Below, one piece after another: positions 44,885-45,246 of a DNA stretch of 45,246 nucleotides; within the stretch, counting starts at the first letter, position 1, and each line of letters opens with the position of its first letter. Both the position numbers and the translations under genes were made by a program. Where the stretch lies: positions 1 through 45,246 of the forward strand of contig VTPD01000007.1 of the NCBI GenBank assembly GCA_008638015.1. The letters run 5' to 3'. A model generated the notes under the pieces. The model worked only from the letters and a program-made list of their open reading frames with translations, had not been told where the DNA came from and searched no databases. This DNA is from Pelagibacteraceae bacterium (GTDB lineage Bacteria > Pseudomonadota > Alphaproteobacteria > Pelagibacterales > Pelagibacteraceae).

Positions 44885-45246
44885 ATGAATTCTATCCCTT
44901 TCGACAAAAGATCTGGAAAAATATGGTTTGATGGAAATTTGGTTGAATGGAAAGATGCTAAGCTTCATGTTTTGACCCATGGCCTTCATTATGCAAGTTC
45001 CGTTTTTGAAGGATTGAGAGTTTATGACGGACTAATATTTAAATTAAACGAACATACCGAAAGACTATTTTATTCTGCCAGCAGACTTGGATTTAAAATT
45101 CCTTATAGCGTTAATGAAATAAATGAATTTTGTAAAGAAGTGGTGAAAGTTCAAAATATTACCAATGGTTATGTCAGACCGTTAGCTTGGCGCGGTAGTG
45201 AAATGATGGCTGTATCTGCACAAAAAAATACTATTCATGTGGCTAT
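44885..45246 (+). CDS. ilvE: Branched-chain amino acid aminotransferase, N-terminal part (runs off the right edge)
   Basis: About 120 codons are visible. KIWFDGNLVEWKDAKLHVL, then THGLHYASSVFEGLRVYDG and LNEHTERLFYSASRLGF, are strongly typical of IlvE, the PLP enzyme that transaminates Leu, Ile and Val. The terminal VRPLAWRGSEMM continues the fold; the PLP lysine lies beyond the window. The start ATG is 74 bases from the divergent marR. IlvE next to the MarR regulator is common in alphaproteobacteria. Confidence 0.95.
   Translation, partial: MNSIPFDKRSGKIWFDGNLVEWKDAKLHVLTHGLHYASSVFEGLRVYDGLIFKLNEHTERLFYSASRLGFKIPYSVNEINEFCKEVVKVQNITNGYVRPLAWRGSEMMAVSAQKNTIHVA

Overview
The window is a very compact, strongly AT-rich stretch (roughly 30% G+C by eye) from the chromosome of an alphaproteobacterium. 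The best guess is a streamlined marine lineage such as SAR11/Pelagibacterales or the HIMB59/AEGEAN-169 type. Evidence for this is the alphaproteobacterial gene order (coxBA-ctaB-coxF-like-ctaG-coxC-surf1; atpI-B-E-b'-b; petABC; rnhB-ccrM; lgt-midA-pgeF), the very short or overlapping intergenic spaces, and a retinal-forming carotenoid operon without other photosynthesis genes. The exact lineage cannot be fixed from this sequence. No mobile element, CRISPR array, rRNA or prophage was seen. No stretch over about 120 bases lacks a gene.

Layout. 1-3858: pmbA/tldE (partial), ubiA, an L-2-haloacid dehalogenase-like gene, rsmE and tldD. 3896-9441: aa3-type cytochrome c oxidase operon with its assembly factors, including an unlisted 38-residue CoxF-like protein overlapping ctaG by ATGA. 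9444-10832: thrC. 10825-17550, leftward: crtI-crtB-crtY-blh-ispH-thrB-rnhA, a single overlapping gene string from phytoene desaturation to retinal, joined to the last step of the MEP pathway and to threonine synthesis. 17583-17822: a tandem CDGSH iron-sulfur protein. 17828-23871, leftward: dciA-like, dsbA-like, an unusually short smc that appears to lack the hinge, then the F0 genes of ATP synthase. 23883-26061: mutY and an FAD monooxygenase. 26058-28496, leftward: a cysteine-free family-4-like uracil-DNA glycosylase, rnhB and the CcrM-type methylase, with a TTAA-N7-TTAA box before the methylase. 28501-31943: TPR protein, ispE, tRNA-Gln and a short CCA-adding-enzyme-like gene. 31940-33718, leftward: trmL, hemF, greA. 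33802-36430: petABC (cytochrome bc1). 36407-39748, leftward: prs, rplY, pth, ychF. 39780-44811, leftward: marR-ompR-envZ type regulators followed by lgt, midA and pgeF. 44885-end: start of ilvE.

How the genes fit together. Cytochrome bc1 and aa3 oxidase build the proton gradient used by the F0F1 ATP synthase, whose membrane sector is here. The carotenoid/Blh genes would make retinal for a rhodopsin pump, but no rhodopsin gene and no crtE lie in this window. ispE and ispH supply isoprenoid precursors, shared by carotenoids, ubiquinone (ubiA) and heme A/O (ctaB). hemF supplies heme.

The items most worth checking are the apparently hinge-less SMC, the cysteine-free UDG-like protein, the CtrA-like box before ccrM, the ispH-linked retinal operon, and the truncated CCA enzyme beside a tRNA that already encodes CCA. 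I saw no clearly novel multi-gene system; most of the window is core housekeeping.
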